A DNA stretch of 64,000 bases from Spirochaetales bacterium Spiro_02 (GCA_001604275.1 LVBD01000051.1:20716-84715); one strand, 5' to 3'; positions 16,353 to 25,333 are shown, counted from the stretch's first letter. Notes: generated by a model not told the origin, from the letters alone. Numbers and translations are program-made.

Positions 16353-17873
16353 CTATCCCTCCATCTTCTCAGAAAGAGTTGCCTGAATCAAGCCATTGTT
16401 GTCGAGTTTGGACAATGCTATGACAGTGTCCATATCCAACCCTACCGCTTTTGCGAAACGCTTTCCGTATTCCTTGTCGGCTAGATAGCAATGGGCGGCA
16501 TGCCGATACTTGATGTTCCGGGTCGCCGGCGCAATATCGGCGGCGGTATTCGCAATGAGGACGTTCTTCTGCTCTTCGTCCATCAGCCTCCATAGTTCGC
16601 CGCCGGCTTTGAAACAGTCGTCGGTCGGATCCTCCTTCGGGTCATAGCGATACATCGCGCCTTCCAGATCGAGCGGCGGTTCCATGACCTGCGGCTGTGC
16701 TGTCCAGACCCCATAGCTGTTCGGGGTATATGCCGGCGCCCCTCCGTAGTTCCCGTCCACCCGCATCGCTCCGTCACGATGGTATTCGTTCGTCTCGACT
16801 TTCGCACGGTTGACAGGAATCTGATTGTGGTTGACGCCCAGCCGATACCGTTGCGCGTCGCCATAGGAGAACAGGCGTCCTTGAAGAAATCTATCCGGGC
16901 TGAATCCGATGCCTGGAACCACATGCGCCGGAGTGAACGCCGCCTGCTCGACTTCCGCGAAATAGTTCTCAGGATTACGGTTCAATTCCAGGACTCCGAC
17001 TTCGATCAACGGAAATTCCTTGTGGCGCCAGATCTTCGTGATATCGAACGGGTTTTCATAATGCTTTTTCGCCTGCTGTTCCGTCATGATCTGGACATAC
17101 ATCGTCCATTTCGGGAAATCGCCGCGTTCAATAGCTTCGTATAGATCCTTTCCATGATATTCACGATCCATACCGTTGATCTTCGCAGCCTCTTCATTAC
17201 TGAGGTTCTTGATTCCCTGCTGGGTCTTGAAATGGAATTTGCACCAGACCCGTTCGTTCCGATCGTTGTAGAACGAGAATGTGTGCTCCCCGAAGAAATG
17301 CATGTTCCGAAACGATGCGGGAATGCCACGGTCGCTCATCACGATGGTGATCTGATGGAAGCATTCGGGCAGGATCGTCCAGAAATCCCAGTTGTTCTGC
17401 GCCGATCGTCTTCCCGTCCGCGGATCTCGTTTCACGGCCCGGTTCAGATCCGAAAAGTTATGGACGTCACGGATAAAGAATGTCGGCGTATTGTTGCCGA
17501 CGAGATCCCAGTTCCCTTCTTCCGTATAGAATTTCACCGCTACTCCGCGGATATCCCGCTCGCAGTCCGCGGCACCGCGTTCGCCGGCGACCGTAGAAAA
17601 TCGGACGAACAGGTCCGTAGTAGTGCCCTGTTGAAGGACCTTCGCCTTCGTGTACCGCGAGATATCGTGCGTCACAGTCAATTTGCCGTATGCGCCCCAT
17701 CCTTTCGCATGCATGCGGCGTTCCGGAATGACTTCCCGGTTGAAATGCGCCATTTTCTCCATCAGCCAGACATCCTGCATCACTACGGGGCCCCGTGGTC
17801 CCGCGGTGATCGAGTTCTCGTTGTCGGGCACCGGCGCGCCGACCTCATTCGTCAGTTTCTTGTGTTTGTCCAT
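16353..17873 (-). CDS. katA: Monofunctional haem catalase
   Basis: The 506-residue protein is a small-subunit (clade 3-like) catalase. The catalytic His lies in [12 protein letters not shown] (residues 54-65), the catalytic Asn in [13 protein letters not shown] near residue 127, and the proximal haem Tyr in [14 protein letters not shown] near residue 337. It converts hydrogen peroxide to water and oxygen. The ATG at 17873 is preferred: AAGGAG lies seven bases before it, but directly touches the alternative ATG at 17879. Its 5' end overlaps or abuts the DUF4491 gene, so the operon reads DUF454, membrane protein, DUF4491, katA, perR. Catalase in a mainly anaerobic lineage would point to oxygen exposure. 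Confidence 0.96.
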   Translation of the reverse strand: MDKHKKLTNEVGAPVPDNENSITAGPRGPVVMQDVWLMEKMAHFNREVIPERRMHAKGWGAYGKLTVTHDISRYTKAKVLQQGTTTDLFVRFSTVAGERGAADCERDIRGVAVKFYTEEGNWDLVGNNTPTFFIRDVHNFSDLNRAVKRDPRTGRRSAQNNWDFWTILPECFHQITIVMSDRGIPASFRNMHFFGEHTFSFYNDRNERVWCKFHFKTQQGIKNLSNEEAAKINGMDREYHGKDLYEAIERGDFPKWTMYVQIMTEQQAKKHYENPFDITKIWRHKEFPLIEVGVLELNRNPENYFAEVEQAAFTPAHVVPGIGFSPDRFLQGRLFSYGDAQRYRLGVNHNQIPVNRAKVETNEYHRDGAMRVDGNYGGAPAYTPNSYGVWTAQPQVMEPPLDLEGAMYRYDPKEDPTDDCFKAGGELWRLMDEEQKNVLIANTAADIAPATRNIKYRHAAHCYLADKEYGKRFAKAVGLDMDTVIALSKLDNNGLIQATLSEKMEG

Positions 17874-18219
17874 GCTCATGCTCCTTGCTTTTTCCCCTCC
17901 GTGACATGTGTATGTCTCGAGTAGAGGTCTCTTTTCGTTTCCTGTCCGGATTCGCAGGGAACCAGCCTTTCTCGACTCGGGCTGTCTGCTCCTTCAGTTC
18001 CCTGATGCTCCAGAAACAGGAAAATCCGATGATCGCACATATGGCCGATGCAAGCAGCGGCCGGATACACAACGCTATGGTGCAGAAAACGAGGCCGCCG
18101 ATCAGAAACAACGGCCAGATCCGTTCCGTAAAATGATATTCACAGTAGATGACGATCGGGTGGAATATCCCGATGATGCAGAATGTAGCGATTCCGATGA
18201 TGATGCCTGAAAAATTCAT
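17845..18219 (-). CDS. DUF4491-family membrane protein
   Basis: The 124-residue protein begins [20 protein letters not shown], then [19 protein letters not shown] and [19 protein letters not shown]. These are the conserved N-terminal helix, Glu-Tyr segment and C-terminal KGWFPxNP motif of DUF4491. Three membrane helices fit within residues 1-75. The last 40 residues are hydrophilic with many His, Lys and Glu, and run into the katA start (29-35 bases of overlap depending on the katA ATG). The function of the family is unknown. Its place between an unknown membrane protein and katA, behind a Fur/PerR-type box, suggests a role in oxidative or metal stress. Confidence 0.8.
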   Translation of the reverse strand: MNFSGIIIGIATFCIIGIFHPIVIYCEYHFTERIWPLFLIGGLVFCTIALCIRPLLASAICAIIGFSCFWSIRELKEQTARVEKGWFPANPDRKRKETSTRDIHMSRRGKSKEHEHGQTQETDE

Positions 18220-18234
18220 GACGGCGTCTCCTGT

Positions 18235-18900
18235 TCACAACGATTGGCACATGGCGAGCATCCACAGGTACTGAATGGTCTTCGGAATCATCAGAATGCC
18301 GATCCACGGCTTTTTACCTGAGAATATGACGACCGGTATGTAGCAAGCGAAACTGGCTGTGATGGCAAGATACATGTTTCCGAGCGCGACAGACTGGGTA
18401 CGATGGACGAAGAACCATGCTGCGACGATCATTCCCTGAAGTAGGAACGGAATGTTGCGGATGATCCGCCATGAACCATCGGCTTTCTTCCGCTGCCAGC
18501 TGTTATCGCCGGAAAGGCAGAGTCCGATTCTGGTCGAAGCGAGGCAGTACAGAGTGATCGTCCATGGCGCAGACACAGGCTCGTGGATCGCCATGTGGCC
18601 GATATGCCAGAGGAAGAGATAGAAGACGGTCATCGTAATGGAGGTGATTTGCCGTCCTCTGCCGAGCGCCTGAGCGCCCGCTTCCGGATGATACGACGAC
18701 ATCAAGGAGCGGATTCTCGGTATCAGGTGGAAAGCATCTCCACCGACCAGGATCATGGCCATGATGGCGGCGAGAAGGCGAATCGTTGTCAGATTTCGGG
18801 CGAACAGCAGGAGGAATGCGAACATGCTCGCAACCAGAATATATGTTGCGTCGAATATCGCTTCGCCGATCGTAGCTCGGGTTTCCATCGATAGCTTCAT
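18235..18900 (-). CDS. Unrecognised polytopic membrane protein in the katA operon
   Basis: The 221-residue protein has six or seven predicted membrane helices (about residues 17-35, 42-55, 85-102, 110-125, 150-165, 175-195, 200-215). Notable polar features are GDAFHLIPRI near residue 54 and WHIGHMAIHEP near residue 98, with several buried His that could bind metal or haem. I do not recognise the family. The start at 18900 is fixed by GGAGGGG three bases upstream and by a four-base overlap with the preceding DUF454 gene. Tight coupling to DUF454 and DUF4491 suggests the three membrane proteins work together. Confidence 0.7.
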   Translation of the reverse strand: MKLSMETRATIGEAIFDATYILVASMFAFLLLFARNLTTIRLLAAIMAMILVGGDAFHLIPRIRSLMSSYHPEAGAQALGRGRQITSITMTVFYLFLWHIGHMAIHEPVSAPWTITLYCLASTRIGLCLSGDNSWQRKKADGSWRIIRNIPFLLQGMIVAAWFFVHRTQSVALGNMYLAITASFACYIPVVIFSGKKPWIGILMIPKTIQYLWMLAMCQSL

Positions 18901-19268
18901 CGTCCCCTCCGTTTCCGCGCGATGACCAGGATATGGACGGTTACCGCGACACCCACGACGCACAGCACGGTGAGCATCAGGGGAGTACGGACAAGAGCCA
19001 TGGAGATCAGGAGCATGGTCCAGAGATACGCTATGCTGGTCAGAAGCGTTTTTCTGGATAATCCCGTCCCCTCCTCGTAATTCCTGATATGTTCACGAAA
19101 AAAACCGATTCGCATGATTTGCGCCTTCAACTTCGGCGTGGATGAGAAGCAGGCTGCGGAAATGATTACGAAAGGCGTCGTAGGCCATACAGGGAGAAAT
19201 ACTCCTATGGCTCCTAGGGCAAGCGATACGAATCCGATGGCTGCCAATGCTGTACGTTTCCACTTCAT
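18897..19268 (-). CDS. DUF454 (YbaN-like) inner-membrane protein
   Basis: The 123-residue protein has the DUF454 signature LGAIGVFLPVWPTTPFVIIS followed by SSTPKLKAQIMR, matching the family pattern GxxLPxLPTTPF ... F. Three hydrophobic helices are seen (residues about 8-45, 78-95, 98-115). It is the first gene of the operon that ends with katA and perR. Family members often sit next to haem or iron genes, but no biochemical role is established. GGAT lies five bases before the ATG. The promoter and a Fur/PerR-type palindrome lie directly upstream. Confidence 0.82.
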   Translation of the reverse strand: MKWKRTALAAIGFVSLALGAIGVFLPVWPTTPFVIISAACFSSTPKLKAQIMRIGFFREHIRNYEEGTGLSRKTLLTSIAYLWTMLLISMALVRTPLMLTVLCVVGVAVTVHILVIARKRRGR

Positions 19269-19281
19269 GCTTTATCCAAAT

Positions 19282-19336
19282 TAGTAATAAGACTCATTAC
19301 TATTAACAGTAGATACTAGTTTCTTCCTCCTGTCAA
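19282..19336 (-). promoter_or_regulatory. Promoter and Fur/PerR-type operator of the katA-perR operon
   Basis: Minus-strand TTGACA (19331-19336), 17 bases and TCTACT (19308-19313) make the promoter. Just downstream, TAGTAATAAG (19282-19291) and CTCATTACTA (19293-19302) form inverted arms around one central base with nine of ten positions paired. This is the 7-1-7 or longer geometry of Fur/PerR boxes, covering the transcription start. Confidence 0.65.
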
Positions 19337-19462
19337 TGTTTTTCTTCATGCTCCAATATTCGTTCGAACACCGAGAAATGGTTCCCTAGGGGATTACCAT
19401 ACAGAACTTTGATTCAAAAAAATTATCATATGCTCAAAAAAATATAATCATGTTTTTTGATA

Positions 19463-19491
19463 TTGCAATTTTTTCAAAAAAAATTTAGCAT
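19463..19491 (+). promoter_or_regulatory. Probable promoter of dpaL
   Basis: TTGCAA (19463-19468), 17 bases and TAGCAT (19486-19491) stand 37 bases before the ATG in a very AT-rich stretch (19410-19510). Other -10-like boxes nearby make the exact start uncertain. Confidence 0.45.
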
Positions 19492-19528
19492 ATACGTAAA
19501 TTATATCATTGATTTTGGAGGTGTTCCT

Positions 19529-20773
19529 ATGAAAGAGAGCACACCGGATTTTGAATGGATCGTCAGGACCCATGGACACAGAGACCTTACAGCCTCGAGA
19601 GAGATGTTCCCTCTCGAAGTATGCCGGACGGCTCAGGCGTTTCATCGCCAGATTCCCGGATATAAGAAAACTCCGTTGCAGTCGCTGCCGCATCTCGCCT
19701 CGATGCTTTCCGTAGGCGGTATCTATGTCAAGGACGAGTCGCGTCGGCTTGAGCTCAACAGCTTCAAGATACTGGGCGGTTCTTTCGCGATTTATCGGTA
19801 CATCCAGAAACTGCTGGCTTTGCCCGACAGCGAAATGACATACGATTACCTTACGAGCGCGGAGTGCCATGACAGACTCGGCGAGATCACTTTTGCGTCA
19901 GCTACCGACGGGAATCATGGAAGGGGAGTAGCCTGGGCTGCGAGCAAACTTGGGCATAAGTGCGTGATATATGTGCACAAGGATACGTCGCAGGCCAGGA
20001 TCGATGCGATCCGCGGCTATGGCGCCGTCGTGAAAGTCATCGACGGAACCTACGACGATGCGGTGAAACAGATTGTCGTGGATGCTGACAAGAACGGCTG
20101 GGTAATCATTTCCGATACCTCATGGCCTGGGTACACCGAAGTTCCGACATGGATTATGCAAGGCTATACGACCATGATGCTGGAGATCCAGGATCAATTC
20201 TCAGATTTTGAGATCGAAAAGCCGAGCCATGTCTTTGTCCAGGCCGGGGTCGGAGCTCTGGCGGCTTCAGTCATCGGCTTCTATTCCGCGCGATTCCCGG
20301 ACGATCCTCCGAAGTTCATCGTCGTCGAACCCGACAAGGCTCCATGCCTCTACCATAGCGCGCAGATCAACGACGGGCTTCCTCACTCTGTCGGAGGCGA
20401 CCTCGACACAATCATGGCGGGGCTGGCCTGCGGGGAGCCTTCTCCGATCGCTTGGGCGGTGCTGAAGGAATGTGTCGATGTGTTCGTCCAGGTTCCGGAC
20501 TACATCGCAGCTCGGGGAATGCGCATCCTTGCGACTCCTCTGAAAGGCGATCCGTTCGTGATTTCGGGTGAGTCCGGAGCGGTGGGGCTCGGTTTGTGTT
20601 ATTCGCTACTTACGGAAGATGGCGCTGATTCCCTCAAGGAAGCCTTGAAGATCGACAGGGACAGCAGGCTGCTGTTCATCAATACAGAGGGGAATACGGA
20701 TCCCACGGATTTCCGCCAGATCATCTGGGATGGCAGGGATCCTGTTCCGAAACGGTTCTGGACGCAGCGCTGA
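19529..20773 (+). CDS. dpaL: Diaminopropionate ammonia-lyase
   Basis: The 414-residue PLP enzyme belongs to fold type II. The Schiff-base lysine is in VKDESRRLELNSFKILGG near residue 80, the phosphate-binding and substrate loop is ATDGNHGRGVAWAA near residue 133, and the signature SDTSWPGYTEVPTWIMQGY lies near residue 195. The last is specific to DpaL (YgeX) rather than threonine dehydratase. It splits 2,3-diaminopropionate into pyruvate and two ammonia. The ATG at 19529 has TGGAGG upstream. It stands alone, divergent from the katA operon, with its own terminator. In other bacteria dpaL sits in a purine/allantoin catabolic island, which is not seen here. Confidence 0.92.
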   Translation: MKESTPDFEWIVRTHGHRDLTASREMFPLEVCRTAQAFHRQIPGYKKTPLQSLPHLASMLSVGGIYVKDESRRLELNSFKILGGSFAIYRYIQKLLALPDSEMTYDYLTSAECHDRLGEITFASATDGNHGRGVAWAASKLGHKCVIYVHKDTSQARIDAIRGYGAVVKVIDGTYDDAVKQIVVDADKNGWVIISDTSWPGYTEVPTWIMQGYTTMMLEIQDQFSDFEIEKPSHVFVQAGVGALAASVIGFYSARFPDDPPKFIVVEPDKAPCLYHSAQINDGLPHSVGGDLDTIMAGLACGEPSPIAWAVLKECVDVFVQVPDYIAARGMRILATPLKGDPFVISGESGAVGLGLCYSLLTEDGADSLKEALKIDRDSRLLFINTEGNTDPTDFRQIIWDGRDPVPKRFWTQR

Positions 20774-20799
20774 TTACTTGTCGCTGAAGATTCTCTTTC

Positions 20800-20830
20800 G
20801 CGGGTGCCATTGGCGCCCGCATTTTTATTT
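20800..20830 (+). terminator. Rho-independent terminator of dpaL
   Basis: GCGGGTGCC (20800-20808) pairs with GGCGCCCGC (20812-20820, one G-U pair) around a 3-base loop, followed by ATTTTTATTT. The remaining gap to 20987 holds no supported gene. Confidence 0.88.
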
Positions 20831-20987
20831 CTAGTTGCGAACCGATGTCGGAAAATTGGTGCGCCGTCGTTTTCCCGATGCGGGAGACTCGAAACATTTT
20901 CTGACTGCACAGCTAACCTGTTTGCTTCTGGAGAAATGAGAACAATTGAAGACTTGAGGATATGTCCGAGATATGGTATGCCCAGCC

Positions 20988-21017
20988 TTGACTCTGTTCG
21001 CCGGTAAATGCTACATT
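20988..21017 (+). promoter_or_regulatory. Promoter of the rpsF-dnaB operon
   Basis: TTGACT (20988-20993), 18 bases and TACATT (21012-21017) lie 55 bases before the rpsF start codon. Confidence 0.55.
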
Positions 21018-21031
21018 TTCTAGACCTCTTT

Positions 21032-21049
21032 ATCCACCTTGGGGTGGAT
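21032..21049 (+). promoter_or_regulatory. rpsF leader hairpin, possible S6:S18 autoregulatory site
   Basis: ATCCACC (21032-21038) and GGTGGAT (21043-21049) form a 7-bp stem with loop TTGG in the short leader of rpsF, with a CCG trinucleotide further down before the AAGGAGG. rpsF leaders in many bacteria carry an element bound by S6:S18 with an essential CCG. Here the shape is only partly like it, so the assignment is tentative. Confidence 0.35.
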
Positions 21050-21072
21050 CATTCAGTCCGTAAGGAGGAACC

Positions 21073-21354
21073 ATGAGAAATTATGAGTTCACCGTCATCT
21101 TCGACGCGAACGAAGAGAAGACGGCCGCAGGCATGGAAATCGTGTCGACAGCATTCGCGGATGCTGGTGTCGAAATCACCAAGCAGGAAGATATGGGCGT
21201 GAAGATTCTCGCCTATCCTATCAAGAAGCAGGAAAAAGGACATTACGTCTATTTTGAGCTGAAGGCGGAACCTTCGAGCATCAAAGGGTTTGAACAGGCC
21301 TTTCTGCTCAGCCAGCCCATACTCAAGTTCCTGTTTGTCAATAAAGAAAAATAA
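21073..21354 (+). CDS. rpsF: Small-subunit ribosomal protein bS6
   Basis: The 93-residue protein begins MRNYEFTVIFDANEEKTAAG and has the S6 fold features EDMGVKILAYPIKKQEKGHY and FEQAFLLSQPILKFL. It binds S18 on the 30S platform. A strong AAGGAGG precedes the ATG. It is the first gene of the conserved run rpsF-ssb-rpsR-membrane protein-rplI-dnaB, with a promoter and hairpin leader just upstream. Confidence 0.95.
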   Translation: MRNYEFTVIFDANEEKTAAGMEIVSTAFADAGVEITKQEDMGVKILAYPIKKQEKGHYVYFELKAEPSSIKGFEQAFLLSQPILKFLFVNKEK

Positions 21355-21384
21355 ACGATCTTGTATCGTATTGGAGCGTGATGT

Positions 21385-21873
21385 ATGGCAAATGACTTGA
21401 ATGTTGTTGCGTTGGTCGGACGTCTGACTCGAGAAAGCGAACTGAGGTATACGAACGGAGGTTCCGCTGTCTGCAGGTTTTCCATCGCTGTCAACCGGAG
21501 AAAGAGGTCGGGTGACAAGTGGGAAGACGAGGTCAGCTATTTCGATTGCGCCTTGTTCGGGAAATCAGCAGAGTCCATGAACCAGTATCTGGAAAAGGGG
21601 CGGCAGGTCTCCATCATCGGTGAATTGCGCCAGAATCGATGGGAGCAGGACGGGCAGTCGCGTAGTAAAGTCGAGATATTTGTCAACAGTCTCCAGCTTC
21701 TTGGAAGCGGGTCCGGGGATCAGCGCGGTGGAGGAAGGTCTGAAGACGCACCTCGCCAGGGTGGTGGCTATGGCGATCAGTCGCGTTCCGGCGCGGTATC
21801 GCAACCCCGTCCGGCCACACCGGCTACGAATGACTTCGGTCCCGAGCAGTTCGACGACGACATCCCGTTCTGA
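21385..21873 (+). CDS. ssb: Single-stranded DNA-binding protein
   Basis: The 162-residue protein has an N-terminal OB fold (residues 1-108; NVVALVGRLTRESELRYTNG, then FSIAVNRR and FDCALFGKSAE). A disordered Gly, Arg, Ser, Gln-rich linker (about 112-150) follows, and the tail ends DDDIPF, the peptide that docks replication and repair enzymes. It coats single-stranded DNA as a tetramer. The start is 30 bases after rpsF. Two hairpins lie between it and rpsR. Confidence 0.95.
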   Translation: MANDLNVVALVGRLTRESELRYTNGGSAVCRFSIAVNRRKRSGDKWEDEVSYFDCALFGKSAESMNQYLEKGRQVSIIGELRQNRWEQDGQSRSKVEIFVNSLQLLGSGSGDQRGGGRSEDAPRQGGGYGDQSRSGAVSQPRPATPATNDFGPEQFDDDIPF

Positions 21874-21907
21874 CCTGGAAGCGAATCGATATCGATACAA
21901 AGGAAAA

Positions 21908-21943
21908 CCGGCTTTGCCGGATTCCCCGCCGGTTACGGGCGGG
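21908..21943 (+). other. Two short hairpins between ssb and rpsR
   Basis: CCGGC/GCCGG (21908-21920, loop TTT) and CCCGCC/GGCGGG (21925-21943, loop of 7) stand in the 95-base gap. There is no T-run, so they are more likely mRNA-processing or translational-control structures than terminators. Confidence 0.4.
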
Positions 21944-21968
21944 TGAAATACCTAAGGAGTAGAGTTTC

Positions 21969-22268
21969 ATGCGCGATGATAAAGATGCTATGACGAATGA
22001 TGGCATGGACGCCAAGGGCGGCGCCGGCCTCAAAGATCGGAGATTTGGCGGCAAGAAAGGCAACTTCAAGAAGAAGGTGTGCAAGTTCTGTGCACAGAAC
22101 GCTGTCGCCGATTATAAGAACCCTGAAATGCTCAAGCGCTACATCACTGAGCGTGGGAAGATTCTTCCCAGTCGGATTACCGGAACTTGTGCAAAGCATC
22201 AGCGGGCGTTGACCACTGAAATCAAACGTGCGAGGGTTCTTGCGTATCTCCCCTTTGAAAAGAAGTAG
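21969..22268 (+). CDS. rpsR: Small-subunit ribosomal protein bS18
   Basis: The 99-residue protein has the S18 core [20 protein letters not shown], then [20 protein letters not shown], at about residues 37-85. The N-terminal extension of some 35 residues is longer than in E. coli and rich in Asp, Gly and Lys. It partners S6 on the 30S platform. AAGGAG precedes the ATG. Confidence 0.94.
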   Translation: MRDDKDAMTNDGMDAKGGAGLKDRRFGGKKGNFKKKVCKFCAQNAVADYKNPEMLKRYITERGKILPSRITGTCAKHQRALTTEIKRARVLAYLPFEKK

Positions 22269-22284
22269 GGAGGAGTCTGAGACG

Positions 22285-23292
22285 ATGCAACGCAATGTAA
22301 CCCGTGATAGGTTGGTGCGTGATTCTCTGCTGGCGGTCGTAGCCAGTCTGATTCTCTACCGGCTGATGTTCACGAGTCTTCTGTTCACAGTACCGTTGCT
22401 TGTATCGGCTTCGAAGTTCGAGAACAAGAAGGCCGCATTGCTTCCTGTGGCAGTGGTGTTCTTGGCGATCCTTTGCGGGGAACTGTTCTCCGCACGCAAT
22501 GTGCTGGGGAAGCCTGTCGCATCGTTGATCCTCTCGATCGGCTTGTTCATTCCGATGGTTCTGTTGGTGGCCGCGGCTGTCTGGATCTGGTTCTGCGGCA
22601 CGAGAAGTCTGGTTCGATATCTCGCTTCCTGTGCTTTCGCAGTTGTGGCAGGAATCGGACTGGTGGCGTGGTTGCAAAGTGGATCCGAAACGGTTCGGAA
22701 TGTCAGGGATCTGTACGCCTCGACATTCAAGACTGTGTTCGATTCATTCCTTCCGACCAATCCTGCGTTGCTAGCGTCGGAGGGTGCCGTCGATGCGGCG
22801 GCGGAAACTTCGATACTCGGAGTCAATGCCGATGTATTGTTCGCCTTGTCCATGCAAGTGGTGTACCGTTCGTTCGTACCTATGTGCATGGCGTTCATCG
22901 GGGTTTCCGTCTTGCTGGCTGAAAGCATGACCAACTACCGGAACATCGCTTGGCAGAACCGAGTGGCGCTCTGGAGGTTGCCGGAGGAGACGATCTGGGT
23001 ATTTCTTGGAGCTTGGACGCTGGTTCTTGTCAGCCTGCTTGTTCCGTTGCCCGGGGTAGTGGAAGCGCTGGTAATGAATCTTGCGCTTTCGGTATCGTTG
23101 CTGTATCTGGTTCAGGGAATGTCGATCATCCTGTTCCTGATCAGGAAGCGCTACCCACAGTTCACCGTCCTGCGGATGTTGGTTTCGGTGGCTGTCGCGC
23201 TGATGTTGCCCGGAGTGAACGCATTGGTCATCCTTGCGCTTCCGTTGCTGGGAGCCTTGGAGACATGGATTATTTTTAGAAAGAACGACTAA
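22285..23292 (+). CDS. Polytopic membrane protein, DUF2232-like position
   Basis: The 335-residue protein has eight or nine hydrophobic segments (about residues 11-32, 46-65, 74-105, 113-128, 186-210, 238-258, 262-285, 303-330). Many bacteria carry a DUF2232 membrane protein at this spot between rpsR and rplI, and the overall plan fits, though the sequence is too plain for a firm family call. The central loop around residues 130-185 contains a Ser/Ala-rich soluble stretch. The start at 22285 is set by GGAGG. Function is unknown. The operon context suggests a housekeeping role. Confidence 0.65.
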   Translation: MQRNVTRDRLVRDSLLAVVASLILYRLMFTSLLFTVPLLVSASKFENKKAALLPVAVVFLAILCGELFSARNVLGKPVASLILSIGLFIPMVLLVAAAVWIWFCGTRSLVRYLASCAFAVVAGIGLVAWLQSGSETVRNVRDLYASTFKTVFDSFLPTNPALLASEGAVDAAAETSILGVNADVLFALSMQVVYRSFVPMCMAFIGVSVLLAESMTNYRNIAWQNRVALWRLPEETIWVFLGAWTLVLVSLLVPLPGVVEALVMNLALSVSLLYLVQGMSIILFLIRKRYPQFTVLRMLVSVAVALMLPGVNALVILALPLLGALETWIIFRKND

Positions 23293-23304
23293 GGAGTTTT
23301 CGAT

Positions 23305-23922
23305 ATGAAGATCATTCTGAATCAAGACGTACCAAATCTCGGTGAAGAGGGAGACGTCTGCGAAGTCAAGAACGGTTATGCCCGCAACTACCTGTTGCCT
23401 TCTGGCGCCGCCGTGCATTACAACAAGAGTAATGTAGCAATCTTCGCAAGCCGTGCCGCCGCTATCGAAAAGCGGAAGATTGAGAAGCGCGCCGCAGCCG
23501 CTACGCTGAAGGAGAAGCTCGATTCGCTTACGCTTACTATCGTGGTTTCTGCGGGCGAGAGCGGTAAGCTTTTCGGTTCCGTGACCTCTTCCATGGTACA
23601 GGAAGCTCTGGCCAAGGCAGGTGTCGAGCTGGAACGGAAGAAAATCGAAGTCGCCACTCATGCGATCAAGATGACAGGGATCTACCATGTTCGCGTCCAT
23701 CTGTACGAGAACGAGGCTTCCCTTGTCAAGCTTGTCGTTGAAAGCGAGGCCGATGTAAAGAAGCGCAATGCTGAAGCAGCAGCTGCTGCCGCAGTGGCTG
23801 AGAAGGAAGCGGCTGAGAAAGCTGCTCTTGAGGCGGTTGCCGCAGCTGCCGCAGTCGAAGAGGCGCAGGCGCAAGCCCTTGCCTCGGAGAACATCGCAGA
23901 AATCGCTTCCGACGCTGAATAA
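23305..23922 (+). CDS. rplI: Large-subunit ribosomal protein bL9 with long Ala/Glu tail
   Basis: The N-terminal 150 residues are a standard L9: MKIILNQDVPNLGEEGDVCE, then GYARNYLLPSGAAV, a connecting helix and the C-terminal domain with TSSMVQEAL and IKMTGIYHVRVHLY. The usual length is about 150, but this protein has 205. The extra 50 residues are almost only Ala, Glu, Lys and Val, with repeated Ala runs, and should form a helix or a disordered arm. AAGGAG lies before the ATG. It sits between the membrane protein gene and dnaB. Confidence 0.95.
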   Translation: MKIILNQDVPNLGEEGDVCEVKNGYARNYLLPSGAAVHYNKSNVAIFASRAAAIEKRKIEKRAAAATLKEKLDSLTLTIVVSAGESGKLFGSVTSSMVQEALAKAGVELERKKIEVATHAIKMTGIYHVRVHLYENEASLVKLVVESEADVKKRNAEAAAAAAVAEKEAAEKAALEAVAAAAAVEEAQAQALASENIAEIASDAE

Positions 23923-23939
23923 GCTTCAGGCGATTTGCG

Positions 23940-25325
23940 ATGGCTTCCAATACCGTTCTGGGGGGGAGGGTCCCCCCACACAATGATGAGGCGGAACGCG
24001 CCGTTCTTGGCGCGATCTTGCTCAATGATCGTGTGCTTGCCGACATCATGGATTTCCTCCATAAGGAGGATTTCTACAAGACCGGGCATCAGACGCTGTT
24101 CGAAGCCATCGTTGATTTCCGTCAGGAAAATAGTTCTCAAGCGATCGACCTGATCACGATCACTGAATACCTCCGCAAGCAGGATATCCTGGAGCGTTGC
24201 GGAGGTATTTCCTATATTTCCTCGCTCACTTCCGATGTCCCTACCACGACCAATGCGGTATACTACGCCCAGATTATCAGAGGGCTTGCGCTTCGACGAA
24301 GGTTGCTGGAGATTTCCAGCGAAATGCGTGAGAAAGCGTTCGACGAAGCTCAGGATGTAATGAAGATGGTCGATGAAAGCGAGCAGTTGCTTTCGGATAT
24401 CAACACTTCGACCCCCGGGGGGAACAAGTATTATGATATCAAATCATTGGTCAGTCGGGCTACTGATCGGATTCTGGAACGTTTCGACAAAGGTATCACC
24501 GATGGTCTGGAGACCGGATACAAGCGTCTTGACGATATGACCGGCGGCTTCAAGCCGAGCGAGTTCATTGTCATCGGAGCGCGACCTTCTGTCGGAAAAA
24601 CCGCTTTTGCTCTTTCCATAGCGCAGAATATGGCGGTGCGCAAGAACATCAAGGTTGGCTTCTTTTCTTTGGAAATGAGCGCAGATTCCTTGACAGAGCG
24701 TCTGTTGTCGTCGGAAAGTAAGGTCGACTTCAAGCGGATTCGGAATGCCACGCTGAAACATAGTGATCTGAATGCGATCATGGAAGCCTCCGGAAGACTG
24801 TATGAGAAAACGCTGAAAGTCCAGGATACTCCGAACATGAAGCTCCTTGAGCTACGGGCCCAGGCGAGAAGGATGCGGCGTGAGGATCATATTCAGATCA
24901 TTTTCGTAGATTATATCGGGCTGATCGACGCTGAGGCTGGTGCCCAGGTTCCCCGGCACGAACAGATCGCCTACGTATCACGTTCCATGAAGGCTCTTGC
25001 CCGGGAATTGAACATTCCGATCGTCTGTCTTTCCCAGGTCGGACGTCAGAGCGAAGGCAAGGAGCCTACTCTGGCGGATTTACGCGAGAGCGGAGCCATC
25101 GAACAGGATGCCGATGTCGTGATTCTGATGCATAGGGAACGAATTTCTTCCTCCGATGACGGAGGGGAGGATTCGAAGAAGCAGAATGAAAAGAATCGGG
25201 ACGGACATCTTGTACAGCCCACGAAAATCATTCTAGCAAAGCAGCGCAACGGCGAGACCGGCTATTTTGAACTTGGTTTTGTCATGAATCTCGTTCGCTT
25301 CGAAGAACTTGAAAGGGATTTCTGA
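23940..25325 (+). CDS. dnaB: Replicative DNA helicase DnaB
   Basis: The 461-residue protein has the N-terminal helical domain (PPHNDEAERAVLGAILLN near residue 11), a linker, and the RecA-like domain with Walker A GARPSVGKTAFAL near residue 213, Walker B IIFVDYIGLI near residue 320, and LSQVGRQSEGKEPTLADLRE with the sensor and arginine-finger region. It is the hexameric fork helicase. A Glu/Lys-rich insert (about residues 400-425) lies near the C terminus. No strong ribosome binding site is seen before the ATG, 17 bases after rplI, so translation may be coupled. It converges on rseP. Confidence 0.96.
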   Translation: MASNTVLGGRVPPHNDEAERAVLGAILLNDRVLADIMDFLHKEDFYKTGHQTLFEAIVDFRQENSSQAIDLITITEYLRKQDILERCGGISYISSLTSDVPTTTNAVYYAQIIRGLALRRRLLEISSEMREKAFDEAQDVMKMVDESEQLLSDINTSTPGGNKYYDIKSLVSRATDRILERFDKGITDGLETGYKRLDDMTGGFKPSEFIVIGARPSVGKTAFALSIAQNMAVRKNIKVGFFSLEMSADSLTERLLSSESKVDFKRIRNATLKHSDLNAIMEASGRLYEKTLKVQDTPNMKLLELRAQARRMRREDHIQIIFVDYIGLIDAEAGAQVPRHEQIAYVSRSMKALARELNIPIVCLSQVGRQSEGKEPTLADLRESGAIEQDADVVILMHRERISSSDDGGEDSKKQNEKNRDGHLVQPTKIILAKQRNGETGYFELGFVMNLVRFEELERDF

Positions 25326-25333
25326 TCGGATGT

